Shown here piece by piece: positions 1 to 12,424 of a DNA stretch of 64,000 nt. The DNA is taken from assembly GCA_911728435.2 (NCBI GenBank), contig OU452201.1, positions 16,306,001-16,370,000 on the forward strand. Direction: 5' to 3'. A program made the position numbers and the translations under genes. This stretch comes from Apoderus coryli. Lineage: Eukaryota; Arthropoda; Insecta; Coleoptera; Attelabidae. The notes beneath the pieces are model-generated. The model was not told where the DNA came from and searched no databases. It saw only the letters and a list, made by a program, of their open reading frames with translations. The stretch's first letter is position 1. Each line of letters opens with the position of its first letter.

Positions 1-1
1 C

Positions 2-867
2 CAGGGCAGTATACTTGGTCCGCTGCTCTTTTTGGTATACATTAATGATCTTCCAGCAAATATTACGAATGGCTTGCTGTATATGTATGCCGACGACACA
101 ACAATTTTACTCTTTGACAAGGATCCTGAAGCTTTAAAATATAAGATCGATGAAACTCTGGAAGAGTTTCAGGAGTGGTGTCGGAGGAATCGATTGATCA
201 TTAACTTCGAGAAAACAGTTGCACTAAATTTGGGTAGGTATGGAAGGGCGTCAAATTTTAACTTGAATTTTAATATAAACTTTAATAACGCAGTATTGCC
301 ATGGTCAGACTCCGCAAAATTGTTAGGGGTTTACATTGACGCGAAGCTAAGTTGGACGACCCATGTTGACTGCGTTTGTGGCAAACTGAGGAAAAACATA
401 TATGTTTCACTGCGCAATTACATGGATAAAAAATCGCTGCTCTCGGTCTACTATGCGCTGGTGTACTCCACATTTAACTATGGGGCGTTGAAATTGAACG
501 TGTCTTTATTTTACAAAAACGTGCTATTAGGGGTATGTTTAATATACCATTTGGGGGTACCTGCAGGGGTGCATTTACCTGCATCTACCTGTACAAACTT
601 CTCATCCACACGTTTAAGACTAAGGATGTTGTGAGAACTAACGGGGACAATCATGGATATAGGGGGAGAAGCCTTCTTTACTTGCCTCGCCCTAAACATG
701 AGTCATACAAGAAGTCGCCACTATACGCGGGTTTATGTTATTATAATTTGCTTCCCGATGACATGAGGAGCTGTCAATCTGAGAAGCAATTTCGAAGACT
801 GTTAAAGACATTTTTAATTGAAAACGCTTTCTACACCTTAACAGAGTTCCGTGAGTCACTGCAATGA
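2..867 (+). pseudogene. Non-LTR retrotransposon reverse transcriptase, C-terminal part, frameshifted
   Basis: The window opens inside a reverse transcriptase of Jockey/CR1-like type. The first in-frame codons read QGSILGPLLFLVYINDLP, the conserved motif before the catalytic core, and YADDT (about 85-99) is the catalytic box. The frame is open from position 2, so the true protein starts outside the window. Near 480-540 the reading frame breaks and a short unrelated stretch appears. The C-terminal region then continues in another frame (to 867) with YLPRPKHESYKKSPLYAG and NLLPDDMRS, typical of the thumb/C-terminal tail of these elements. A second copy with the same tail lies at 11600-12052. The product is not expected to be functional. 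RT identity is confident; the clade is inferred. Confidence 0.85.
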
Positions 868-1187
868 TGGCCTATATGTTTGTCTTGTTTGCAGTTATTT
901 TGTTTGTTTGATTTTGTTGTTATATACTTTGTTTGTTTGACATATTTGTATTTTAATGTATTTTTATTTTCTTTTAAGTTTGGACTAAGATATTTCTTTA
1001 TTTACATATTTTTTTATATCTAAATTTAATTATATTAAACTTGCCTGTTAAAACATACATATGATAGGTATTTTAAAAGCATATTATGGATTTGTTAATT
1101 TGACTGTGATTATGAAATATTGACTTGCCTATGTACTTTCTTGTACTTATTGATGGCGAAATAAATATTTGATTTTGATTTTTTGAT
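868..1187 (+). mobile_element. 3' untranslated tail of the non-LTR element
   Basis: A T-rich non-coding tail follows the RT stop and ends in gcgaaataaatatttgat followed by short tttgattt repeats, the simple-repeat 3' end usual for target-primed retrotransposons. It abuts a hAT remnant, so the retrotransposon probably inserted into that older element. The 3' boundary is approximate. Confidence 0.6.
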
Positions 1188-1194
1188 TTGAAAT

Positions 1195-1668
1195 ATATCA
1201 CACAAATACTAATTTTAGTGTCCGTAAAAAGTCTGCTCCGACAAAGTATCTGGAGCATGCATCGAATTTCTTCATGTAACTCGAATGCACGGGATAAGAC
1301 ATATCCACGTGAAAGCCATGGTGAACTACAGTAATATAGCAGGGCTGTATTTTCATCTTTCGTGTCCATGTAAAGTTGTTTGAATAGTCTTTGGCTATAT
1401 TTGATGTAATTTAGTATGTCTATTATACGTTCCATTACCAAATTCAATTCACAGCTCATCGACATCGATGTAAGTGCTTGACTATGGATGAAGCATTGGC
1501 TCCACATAGCTTCCGGTGCTTTACTGCGAATAAGGACTTGACAATACTGTCAGATCGACTTGAATTTACATAAATATCGTAAAAGAGAAAACAGGAGTGC
1601 CTCGTGGTGCCCATGTTTACTCTTCACGGCGCCCCAGGTCGCCGAGGCCCACACTTTAGGAATCCCTG
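1195..1668 (-). pseudogene. hAT-type transposase remnant with one terminal repeat
   Basis: Read on the minus strand, about 1190-1530 encodes a stretch like the middle of ZBED5/GTF2IRD2-like hAT transposases: SKAPEAMWSQCFIHSQAL, then ILNYIKYSQRLFKQLY, then WLSRGYVLSRAFELHEEI. The order and the WLSRG box match the family as I know it. The right end (about 1635-1668) reads on the minus strand as cagggattcctaaagtgtgg, a hAT-style terminus, so the DNA between the end and the transposase is mostly deleted. The left side is cut by the non-LTR tail ending near 1187. No dimerisation domain is visible. It is a dead fragment. Confidence 0.7.
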
Positions 1669-3490
1669 TATTAAAAAAAGTGTTTGTTTGCGGAAACGAA
1701 AAAAATGTGTATTTCTGTGTGCTTTAAAATGTCGGTAACATCAAAAATTTGTTTTTCATGTTTAAGTAAAATTATTGTCGATTTAAATCCAAATTAATCT
1801 GCTGAATCTTTTCAAATGAAATAAAAGCTGTAGAAGATTTCTCACGGGATCATTAAGTAAAAAAATATACCTAAGTGCCCATCATATAGTAAAATAAGGA
1901 AAAGAATGATGAGATAAATTAAAAATAAAGTAAAAAATAAAGTTTCGTCGGATATGGTAATTAACATTAACAAGACATTAGGTAGTATATTATCTATTCT
2001 GGTTATAAGATAATAATTGATTATCTAGTCTTGGCCAGCAATTATGATTTCCTGTGTTCATCCGTTTTTCTTTCTTCGTATAATTTGACTTCATTTCATG
2101 TAAAGAGATCTTTCTTCTTTTTTTATTTATGTTTGGTTTCTTCAGCTGTTGTCAGTTTCGTTATTTCCAGGTCAGGATCATCACATTATTTCCTTTCATT
2201 TCTTTAAATCTGTAGCAACGGACTAGAACGGCTTTTTATGATACGGAACCAATATAAACAATCTTTATGAAAAACAAATATAATACAAAGGCAGTCTGAG
2301 AAAAATTAAGATGCAGTGAGCTCCGAAACATGTCCCTAGGGAGGAAAAATGTCACTTTCAACCCTAAAATGAGGGAAGAAAACTCAATTTTCAAAGGAAC
2401 CGATGATAACTAAAAATGACTGAACGGATTTTAACGAAATTTGATACAAAAATACTATAAAACATTCTGATGAACTGGTTACATTTTGGGACTCATAGGG
2501 CGCAGGTGAAGGATATAAAAAACAAAAGTCAAAACATAAAAATATCATATTTGCCAAAATAGATAGAAAAAATAGGTAATTATCTGTGTGAACTGGGCCT
2601 TGGAAAGGCAGTGGTGTACAATTATAATATAGAAGGCGTCCGTAATCTGCATTTGGAAGGCACCCACACGTATATAAATTATTGTAGAATTTAATTTTAA
2701 GAATATAGTGGAAAAACAAAGTTTTTGTTATATTAAAAAAAATATTATTCATTCATTTTTAATTAAAATGCAATAAAAAGTACAACTGGTTTAATAATCT
2801 ATACTCTTGTGCATGCTGCAGGACAACAACACACACACAACAACCAACTGCCTCCAAGAAAGAGTGGCGAGCGAGGCTGAGTCAGATAGACAATATTTCG
2901 AGTAGATTTCAGAGTGGTTTTACTGTCACTTATATTTACGCTGCTAAGGGATACAGATGCCTGATGCTGATAATTGTTTCGTTTTAGAGGTATTCACGAG
3001 ATAAATCTTTTTGAAATGATCAATCTAATCAAATATTAAGTAAATAGTGTTTTATCTTTTATATTATAAAATGTGTAGGTATATAACAAAACAAAAGCTG
3101 TTTCAGTTCGGGGAATTGCAAATAATAAATGAATTACAACTGTATAATAAATACTAGTTTCATTGACTGTTTCGCAATTCATTCATTTTGTTTGCTATTA
3201 AGTAATTATGTATATAAAATGTACATAATATCTGTGGAGTAGGTATGTACATTCACATAACTATATAAGAGGCAGGAGGCCTATAGTAGTGCGCGGTGGT
3301 ATTGTATTAAGTTTGTTCCAAGTCTCCAATTTTCTTCGGTTATGGATGTGTTTCATATGCGTTCAAGCTGCGAAAAAGCCAATATACGGAACATAAATAC
3401 ATATTACTTTTCCAGTCCAAGTATTGTGGCGTTAAAAAAATGTCCCCTAAGACCACCTGCAGATCGAAGTCTGTCTCTCTATATGTATTC
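1669..3490. other. AT-rich non-coding stretch
   Basis: I recognise no gene. About 2384-2500 contains wording (ctgaacggattttaacg) of a kind seen in dispersed arthropod repeats, and 2830-2860 has a short ca-rich tract. The open frames at 2384-2752 (minus) and 3342-3530 (plus) have no recognisable motif. Confidence 0.4.
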
Positions 3491-3497
3491 TTCCGCT

Positions 3498-3771
3498 ATA
3501 GCACCTAAACTATTCACCCAATTGAGTTAAAATTTTGGTGTATGAGTTAGGGGGAATCGTAGGAAGAACCCGTTAGTTTTTGGTTAAAATCGCCCCAACC
3601 CAACCCTGTGATTGGACATAACCCCCAAATTCTTAAGTAGTAGTAGGAGTCGTGTGGCACATCATTTGCTCTCTATGCTCTATATAGAAATAGCTTACTT
3701 TTGAAATTTACCTACAGTGTTCTCAAGAAAATTGCGTTTCAAATTTCACCAGTTAGGTAGTTGGTAATTAT
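3498..3771 (+). repeat. Body of the tRNA-related composite repeat, copy 1
   Basis: This segment shares its wording with segments at 21640-21950 (minus), 30740-30945 (minus), 44870-44960 (partial) and 56033-56330: a start like caattgagttaaaattttgg, a middle with ttttggttaaaatcg and accccaaatt, and an end with gttctcaagaaaattgcgtt then accagttaggtagttgg. Here it is broken off by a MITE whose end begins at 3773, so the tRNA-like part is missing. Confidence 0.65.
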
Positions 3772-3772
3772 A

Positions 3773-4345
3773 CACTGTGTCCAAGATAAGTATGGAATAG
3801 CATTGGAATCTTGGAAACGGTAGGAGTTACAATGTCGGTTAATTTAAAAAAAAATTGTACAATTTAAACACCTTTTAAATGGTGTTTTCAAAAGTAAACT
3901 AACTTGAGCCGTTTTCGAGAATTTTTGGAAAAACAATTTTGTGCGATTTTAGTTTTTATTTAGTTTTGAATTTTTACAGACATAAAAAAAATAAAAGCAC
4001 TTTCTCATTGTTACTTGTTGAGGAGAATAAGATAGCGTTTACAAATTTTCACACTACGACGTTTCGTTTTTAAAAAACCATCATCAACTTCGTTTTTTAA
4101 ATACGGCCCTAGATTTTTTATTGTTAAATTTAAAGCCATTTTCAAATCAAAAATAGGTGGTATATCACAAGTAATGGTTTCAACAAGTTTTCAGTGTTTT
4201 TAGCTGTAAAAATCGCCATAGTTTGGCACTTATTTTTCGTAAAATATTCATCTGCGAAAGGCGTTTTTTTAATAACTTCAAAAAGCACAAAAATTTCGAC
4301 TAATAAAATGTTGTACTGAAACAGAAATAAATGCGAAGTCATGGT
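3773..4345 (+). mobile_element. MITE with cactgtgtccaag terminus, one end
   Basis: It starts after a TA with cactgtgtccaagataag, a Tc1/mariner-style terminus, and inserted into the repeat body ending at 3771. Long stretches match the sequence at 57240-57952, for example the accatcatcaac and ggtggtatat segments and the end near ttgtactgaaacagaaata. No coding capacity is seen and no matching second terminus was found, so this copy is truncated. Confidence 0.6.
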
Positions 4346-7300
4346 ACATTTTTATTAAACATTAGAGATAAAAATAGATATCCAACCATTTTTGCACACA
4401 GATTTGACCCTGAATTCATGAAATTATTGTGTATTTGTGCAAACAGAAGAAGAACCTAGAAACGTGCTTTTAATTTGAAAAAGTTACCCTTTAGAGATAT
4501 AAACAATTTTATTGCCTTTCCAATTTGATAATATAATATAATTTATTTGTAGCTCATTCCATATAAATAAATATACAATTTCAACTTAATATAAGTTATT
4601 AAAAAAAATAAATCAATAAATCACGTATTAAATGGCAGAACTACAAAAAAGATATTTAATTTTAACAGCACAAAATATCATTGTGTGATAGATTGAATTG
4701 ACCTGAGTAATCGATTAAATTTTCAAAATAATCATATTTTTAGTTTTCAGAAAACTTCACACCTTCTACATCAATTGTAACGATTTAGAAATATGATAGT
4801 CTTCCGTTGTGGTAATGTCACTCTCTAAAAAACAACAAACACATCCACAACAACTTTCATGATGAAAAATTCCCTCTTGAAATTAGGTTTGTCTGGAAAA
4901 ATGCTTACTACTTGGATAATTTCAAAGATATGGTCTCCATGTCATCGTTTTTCTAGAACGTAGTGAAATATACGCACAAACCACTTAATAAAAAAATTTA
5001 TCACAGTTCTCACACTGTATAAATATGATTTATTTATTATATTACCGAAAGATTCTATGTAATAATATTTCTTATTATGATACTCGTCCGTATTATGATA
5101 TGGTATCCAATGAAACACTTCTATTCATACTTTTTTTTGTGATTTTTTAAATTTCCATATTATATTGATATAATAGACTTTTTCTTTTAGTCAGTCGATT
5201 TGATTGATTCGAAATTTTAAATTTGACAATGATACAATAATATTGATAAAGAGAGTTATTTTTTATAAATATGTTGTCTTTTGTTCGTTTTTGATTTATT
5301 CCGACTTTTCATTGATCCTTGCTAGGTCATTTAAAAATTGAATAATACTTATAATTATGCAATTAGCATATATTATTGATTTTTATAATTTCTTGTCAAA
5401 ATAGAAAAGATGTATAGAGTGGTCTAATATGAGCACTTTTAACTTGAGGCTCCTTTACTTGTACTTCTTAATTTATAAAAGATGTCAGGGATAAATAATA
5501 GTGGTACATTTAATGTTTTTTTCCTTGGGTTTAATGCTTCAAAAACCTTGTTAGAACTAGGAGTTGGCTTAAAATACGTTCACAGTCTAATGACCCAATA
5601 TTTTTTTGTTTTTGAAATTCCCCTAAATAATGCAATTTTTGAAAAAAAGTCAATTTTGACAGAAACAAGAATCATTGTAGCGCGGGGTCCTGCATTATTT
5701 TTCATTCAATTTTTCATCCAAGTTATGCCAAACTCAAATTTTATTTAAATTTAATAAAAAAATTCCATATATATGACGTAAACTTTTTCTAAAAACGTTG
5801 TACATTTCTTTTTAATTAATTTTATTTTGATTATACATAGTTTTCGTTCTACATTTTTTTTTATTTACCTAAAATAATAGTAGTCATAAATTTATAGAAT
5901 AGAGCATCCTTTGCTTCATTTTTTGTAAAAGTTTTAAGTTTTAGTTTGAAAAAAGGGTCATAAACAAGTTCTTAATTAGGAATCCGAAATATTTCTGGTT
6001 TTATTGATGTGGTTTCGATAATTGGACTTTATGTACGTTATATTTTGAAGCCTTAAAATAGAGTTTCATCATGTCCAGTTAATTAATTATTGAAATTTAG
6101 CCATGATAAGTAGGTAGTCCAGACAAGTTACGAACGTGTAACAACAAAATGCTTCACACAATTTAAAAATTTAAACATAACTCGATTATATTGAATGACC
6201 TGCGGCATTCGATTATAATCTCGCATCAGTGCCAAACCCTTTAAATCTCAGTCTACCTAAGGTCATATTCGTGTTAAACTGTTAAAACTAGAAAGCCTAG
6301 ATGTGGGACTTTTCTCTATTTCCATTATGATCAGATGCTACATAAGCCGTCGCGTCGTCGTAATTTTTTTTGGAATAATATTGGCTTAAAAAAATGTTAA
6401 CGAAATTTAATAATTTTAAAATAGTAGCTTTAAAATTCAGTTACGGTTGTTGTTTATGTAATTTTATATGAAAGATGACGTGGTTGGATGCGACTTTTGT
6501 TGGCCTAATGATATAAAATGAAACCGGTAGCCTTAATAAATCAAAATGGCGCGAAAAAGTCTTGTTTTTGGTTTGAACTTTATTCAATATTTATGCCAAA
6601 CGAAGTTTTGACATTCTCGACAGATATCGCCAAATTGTCAGTCATTACCTTCACAATTAAAAATTATGTTTATTTCAAATTTACCCCATATTCAAATTTG
6701 GTGTATTATGTTGCTAAAAATGATTCTAAATTGACAGTGTAACAACACCTTTAGAGTTACACAACGGCAATCTTACAATCGCTTTTCTTCAGTGTAGAAG
6801 TGAACAACAACATTGACTGATGTGTGGGTGGTACGAACACATTCTCTAGGAAATACGTGTAGGTCTAAATGTTTATTTTATTCTAAAAAAGTAAATTTAT
6901 CTCGTCCTATTTACAATCATAATATATTATTTTATACTTTTATATTATGAGAGGTACGTACCTACATAAACAGGCGATGGCGATCCCCATCCACACACCA
7001 TACCTACTTGGATGAGATATTTTGGGAATGTCGCGACTTACATGTAATTACTTCCTACATTTTAAAACTAAAACGTAAACAATTTCTAATTTTATTGGAA
7101 TTTTAGTAGAAGCTACGTTGCTTAGTTAGACTTTAATGCTATAATATTCTGCCTAAATATTGTAAATATTTATATCTACACACTCATTATTATTATTATA
7201 ATTTGTAGAGAGGCATTTATAAACAACGCCAGTTTTTTATATCCAGATGGATCCGTTTGACTACTGTCACCGCTCCTGCTATTGAATCTAATCCAAACCC

Positions 7301-7490
7301 ATAAAATATTAGATTTCTCCATATTTATCTGAATAAACACCACGAAAAATGTCCCTATGATGGTGTTTTTAAATAGCGCGCCCTTAACGCTGCAGTACCA
7401 CCTTCAGCTTGTATTAATACAGTACGGCGGTCAAATTACAAGAGAAAATGAAAATTCTCAGCTTCTCAAATATTGGAAAACTCAATACTA
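4346..7490. other. AT-rich non-coding stretch without recognisable gene
   Basis: This segment of over 3 kb is very AT-rich. The frames at 5482-5748 and 6518-6742 encode nothing I recognise. No splice-bounded coding exon, RNA gene or clear repeat was found by eye. Confidence 0.4.
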
Positions 7491-7494
7491 TGAC

Positions 7495-7735
7495 TCTGGT
7501 CTGGATTCTGGGCCACTGTCATTTAGAGGAGAATGAAACGGCCGACTCTCTGGTAAATGAGTGAGCTGAAAGGTAATTTATCTGACTTGAACCTGCAATT
7601 GGTATAAAACTCAGAACAAAACCGCCAAATACATAATTAATTCCTGGATGACGACAAAGGTTCAGCTCCCGGGCATGAGCAGATCTCATCTGCGATGCTT
7701 GGTGGGACTATACACTGGTCACTATCGTTCGATCA
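7495..7735 (+). pseudogene. RNase H domain remnant of a non-LTR retrotransposon
   Basis: The forward reading gives LVWILGHCHLEENETADS, the C-terminal RNase H motif (W-x-P/L-G-H-x-x-x-x-x-N-E-x-A-D). It is followed across a stop by a region ending in SRSHLRCLVGLYTGHYR, which resembles the conserved tail after RNase H in I/R1-type elements (LR-LVGLLTGH). In-frame stops and the lack of a flanking RT show decay. No other domain of this element is visible nearby. Confidence 0.7.
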
Positions 7736-7996
7736 TGATATTTTCAGATTAGGTTTGTCGAACAAATTACTTCTATAATTGTAGATAATTTGCCACTTCT
7801 GATTCCACTAGCTACATTAAAACGTTTATTTAGAAAACACCAAATTGTGTACCAAACAACTTTTTGGCGTTTTATGCCAAAACGCGTAGACTTAGCTAGG
7901 GCACCTTATTACCATTCGACTAGGTAAGTTCAGAAATATGGTGTTTTATTTAAAATAATGAGGTTATAGCAACTTAAAGTTCTCATTTGAGTAGTT

Positions 7997-8524
7997 TTAA
8001 TTTTTGGACACCCTGTATTGATTGATTAGAATTGGGAAACAAATTATGATCTGTTTAGAGTGAATTTCCTTAACATGACTTAAGTAGTTCCTAAGTATTT
8101 GAAAGATGAAGATTAGGTTAGATCCAGGAAACGTGTGTTCCAGAAAGTCGCGACACCTATACCTCTCTGGTAAGTTTTCCTGGTGGAAATAGGTAGTGGT
8201 GCAATCACCCACAATTCCAATACAAACATTGTACGAGAACTGATGTTCAAAATAATCTTCAACGATCGAATGCGGATTTTCATCACACCATAAATGGTTA
8301 TTATGAAAATTCCTTATCGCATTTCTAGAAAAACTCGCTTCATCAGTAAACAAAATGTAAATCAGTAGTTGAGGAATTTTGACAATTTTGTGCAAAAGCC
8401 ATTGACAGAATGCCACAGGTGGAGGAAAATCAGCAGGAATAAGTGCTTGAACGCGTTGGATGTGGTATGGATATAACAATCTATACAAAGTTGTGGGTAC
8501 CAAATAATGACCATTCAGTTTCAC
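7997..8524 (-). pseudogene. Mariner-like (DD41D-like) transposase remnant
   Basis: The minus strand encodes a middle part of an IS630/Tc1/mariner transposase. LIPADFPPPVAFCQWLLHK is followed by LFTDEASFSRN, where the D of TDEASFS is the likely first catalytic acidic residue, and then by HNNHLWCDENPHSIVEDY and HQFSYNVCIGIVGD, all in the order seen in the intact protein at 52929-54002. The second and third catalytic regions are gone; the downstream residues are unrelated. A right-end terminus (ggacaccctgta, 8006-8017) overlaps the left part of the frame and points as if it belongs to a different copy. It is a dead fragment. Confidence 0.75.
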
Positions 8525-9505
8525 ATTAACTTTTATTAAAAGTGGTGCTTTTGAGAATGTTATGACATCACATTTTCAGTGTTTGTAGCGAGTAGTCTCG
8601 ATTGTCACATGCTAGTCTTTATTGACTTAACAGTGCCTTTACTAGAAAGTCTCACATCATAGTTGCTATTTGCAAAGCCAACGTACAAGTCACAATAACA
8701 TTGAATTTAATTGGTACCTACGTTAATTTAAGGGCACACTTTACAATAATACCCAAGATGTTCGAAATATCGCAATCGCTTCAAACTTTACTAGACATAA
8801 TCTAACTTAGAGTTGTTGTATCTATTAATGTAAGAGGTACAAAAATTATTATAATACACATAATGGATTATTCTTACACATGAATATAATAACATTTTTT
8901 AATTACTGTATGAAAAATCTTTTCGCATATTGTGTACATATGCTTAACCTTTGGATTGCCAATGTCAAGGCATAAAAATTATCGAATATAATTTGATATA
9001 GATATAATCATTTTATTATATATACTTATTTATGGCAACATGAACGCATATCATAATTTTGTTTCACTTACATTTTTTGAGAGAAAACTTTCAGAACAAA
9101 TCTATATAAATATACCACCTACGCATAAAGAATATTATGATAAAAAAAACTTTTGGGAAAACTACATTTTCTCCTGGTCACAATCAATAATATATTCAAT
9201 GCTAAAATCATTACGAAGAGTTTATCTCAGTTAGATTGAAATAACTATATCAGCCACTATATTTTGATCCACAAAATTGTGTAGCCAAAATGATGATATA
9301 GTCGTTCTACGATAAATAGACACTCATGAAGAAGTTGTCAAATTGATGGAATCGACTTTATCCACGTGGCAGGAACATCGCCCATATAGAACATCGATTA
9401 CTAAACTGATCTTGGGGCTATTAGTAATACTCAAAGTGGTGATGAATGAGCACTAGAGTGGAGTGCGTCACAACTTTGGGAGCAATCACAACTGAAAACC
9501 TGGCT
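8525..9505. other. AT-rich non-coding stretch
   Basis: No gene, RNA or repeat boundary could be supported. The frame at 9040-9234 has no known motif. Confidence 0.35.
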
Positions 9506-10603
9506 CAGTGGCGGCTAGTCTATAAGAGCTGCAGCACTTGCTCCTGATAATAAAATATTTCAATTTTTTTGGGAACTAGCTATCTTATATATTTTTTAAT
9601 TTTGTTATATTATTTCGCTATAATTTTTATCCATGTTGTTTGGCAGCTCCCAGTTGTGGTTATGTTATTATATTCTACGCTACGTAAACTTGTCGTTGCT
9701 GTACTGGTGGTATACGTCACAATATAGTTGGTCGACCTTGAGCCGACCAATGGCAATTGAGAATTGTTTCATTCTAATGTACTTTTTAGAGCGTGATGAC
9801 GTATAGACACAGAGCTGCAGAATAGACAGATCGTAGCGTTTGTTTACCGGTATAGTATAGTATATTTTGAGTTTATTGTTTTGGGTTTGATAATTGGAAA
9901 TTGATTTAATTTCAAAGTATCTTTTATATATATATATATATATATCTTTTCAAGATTAAGACTAAAAATTTGTAATTGAAATTGGACGGCCTACGCATGA
10001 CTTAAATATTGAAGTCTCTTCCTTAATCCGAAGAAACAGTTATTCAAGAAAATTTAATAAAAACTTGACTTGTGTCACGGGATTGTTTTAGTTCGTACAA
10101 GTTAGTTTATTTCATTTCTTTGTATATCGATGATATACTATAATGCTGTCAACTCAGTTGGATATCTTTGTTTATTTAATAAAAACATTTATGAAAAATA
10201 CGGATGGATCTGTGAAATAAAAAATATACTATTTTGTTTTGTGTGTGTACTTTTTGTGGGTGAAACGCCTTGGACAATTTTTAGTGGTGTTGATGATTTA
10301 GTGCATCTCGCTAAAAAGGCCAAACTGCATGGAAATTCCAAACAGCATCTTTCAAATCAAATGCGTCTAACATTATTAGGAAAAGGAAATATACAAGAAC
10401 GGCTGGATACGGCATATTGGAAAAACATTGCAATTCATAACGAGAAGCTAACTAAAAATAGATTTGTACTTTATAAACTTATAGAAGCAAATAAACTTTG
10501 TGGTATCTTTGAGCTCTACTTGACTTTTAATGAACGAATAATTGAAAAGTTTGAATCGAAAGAAAAAGCCCGACGCATTGACTTAGTTTTTAAGATACAT
10601 TAA
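9506..10603 (+). pseudogene. hAT-related element with TTF-type zinc finger / DUF4371-like fragment
   Basis: The left end begins cagtggcggctagtctataa, a typical hAT-style terminus. Further in, a decayed coding region starts near 9981 (IGRPTHDLNIEVSS in one frame). After a frameshift it continues at 10190-10600 with YGWICEIKNILFCFVCVLF, then WTIFSGVDDLVHLAKKAKLH, HLSNQMRLTLLG, IQERLDTAYWKNIAIHNE and KNRFVLYKLIEANKLCGIFEL. The C-x-x-C-containing start and the H-L-A-K-K-x-x-x-H pattern match TTF-type zinc fingers of ZMYM1-like/DUF4371 proteins from hAT elements. The catalytic region and right terminus are absent. A short (ta)n tract lies at about 9929-9946. Confidence 0.75.
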
Positions 10604-11595
10604 TTATAATTGAATAACTGAATAAGTAACTAGTGAAATTAGTGTCTTTCGTTTGTGCATACACTAAATGACATATAGGAAAACAAATTCTGAACAAAAA
10701 GGGTTTTAAATGAAGAAAATCAACAACAGCTTGGCGGTGGAGAACACTAAATTACTTTAATTTCTTTTTGAAAAACATGAACCAAAATAAAAGTTACTGT
10801 CAGAAACTTATTTATGTACACGATATTTAGAAAATAATTAGTTCCCGTGCTTCTAAAATAACAATATCACCATGATAAAATAAAAATGTATACAATAGCT
10901 ATTGGTTTTCTCAAAATTTGACCAACAAACCTAATCCAAAAGCTTAATTTTAAATTTTACGATAAAAAAAGTCATAAACGTCGCGTCGTCAGGAAAGAAA
11001 CTACTAATTTTTGAATAAAACCAGATCTTTACCGCTCCTGCAAGAAATATAGACGAATAAAACCACAATTTCATTTATATTATAATAATTATATTTTTAC
11101 AATATTTATTCTACAGGTCTTCACAGAAGGCCTAAAAGGTATACAAGACACAATCAAGTGGTGTTATTAGTTTATTATAATTTTTATTTGTTTGCTTTAC
11201 TTATTTTTGATAAGTAAAAATAGGAATATTTTGTTATTAATATTATAAGTATATTTTAAACAGTTTATAATAATTCTTGTTTCAAAATCGAAAAAATGTT
11301 TGTTAAGCAAATAGCATCTAAAGTATCCTTTAAATTTTTTAGTTTAAATGGTATGTTTCTTAAATAGTGTCGAAAATAGAGAGTAAGAAAGTTTCATGTG
11401 TTATTTTACAAACCCTAAAATCATATACTGTAAGTAGGTACCCGATACTTGATTACTCTCAGCTCACAATTGACGCCACAATACTAACGTCTCAGTTATA
11501 ATGGCAATAAAACTTAGTTCAATTAGGTCCTTTGAACAAATCTAGACACCAGTTTGTCTCAACAATTTCAAAAACCAATTCCTCAGATATTTTTC
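10604..11595. other. AT-rich non-coding stretch
   Basis: Nothing recognisable, apart from scattered copies of the taggtacc-type word near 11440. Confidence 0.35.
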
Positions 11596-11599
11596 ACTC

Positions 11600-12052
11600 T
11601 TCCTCCTTGAGGACTTAATCTTAATCTATGTTTACTATGCATTAGTTTATTCCGCGATCTCATATGGGATAATGGTCTGGAGTAGGAGTACTGAGGCTGA
11701 CAGGGATTTCATACTCCAGAAACGAGCAATTTGGTGTATTTTCAAAATATCGTACAGAACCTGCAGATGCTTCAAAAATAATTGCCTTCTTACAGTTCCA
11801 TCCATTTAGCTGACAAGTTACTGTTCTATATTATTAAAAATCATACCCCTACATGTGGGTGCAACCACGATTACTTTACTCGAGGAAGGGACCAATTGCA
11901 TTTGCCTCGCCCAGGGCATGAATTCCTCAAGAAATCACCAATATTATGCTGGTTGCTATTATTATAATCTTCAACCCGTAGACATAAAGAGCTGTCAATC
12001 AGAAAATATATTTAAGAAAAAATTAAAATTCTTCTCGACGCACACATTCTAA
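11600..12052 (+). pseudogene. Non-LTR RT C-terminal remnant, same family as the window start
   Basis: Reading through a few stops and frameshifts gives VYYALVYSAISYGIMVW, then DFILQKRAIWCIFKI, then LPRPGHEFLKKSP and a degraded copy of the leucine/tyrosine-rich tail, aligning with 440-800. The matching LPRP-H-xx-KKSP block places both copies in one family. The upstream catalytic domain is missing (5' truncation, normal for non-LTR elements) and the frame is broken. Confidence 0.75.
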
Positions 12053-12424
12053 AATTTGTTAAGAGTTTGCTGCTGTGGTACAATAATTCTTCTGCTTGTA
12101 ACTGTATTGTTTTTAGTTTATTTATTATATATTTTATCTTATAGAACATTGTATTGACGCGTTTATGTACAAAAGAATGTGCAATTATTGTTTGTTGCTC
12201 TAATTTTAATTCAGTTTTTGTATGTCTTTCTTTGTGTTTTTTAATTTACTTGACGTGTCAATGTACTTTGTTGGTGTACCAACTTATGGCTAGTAAATAT
12301 ATAATTATGGTAATTGTCAAACCAACAATTCACCACAAAAAAAACACAAGAAATAGAAATAAAGCAACTTTTATTTTCGAGTAACATAGGAAAAAGAAAT
12401 AGAAACAAAGCAGACTTTATTTTA

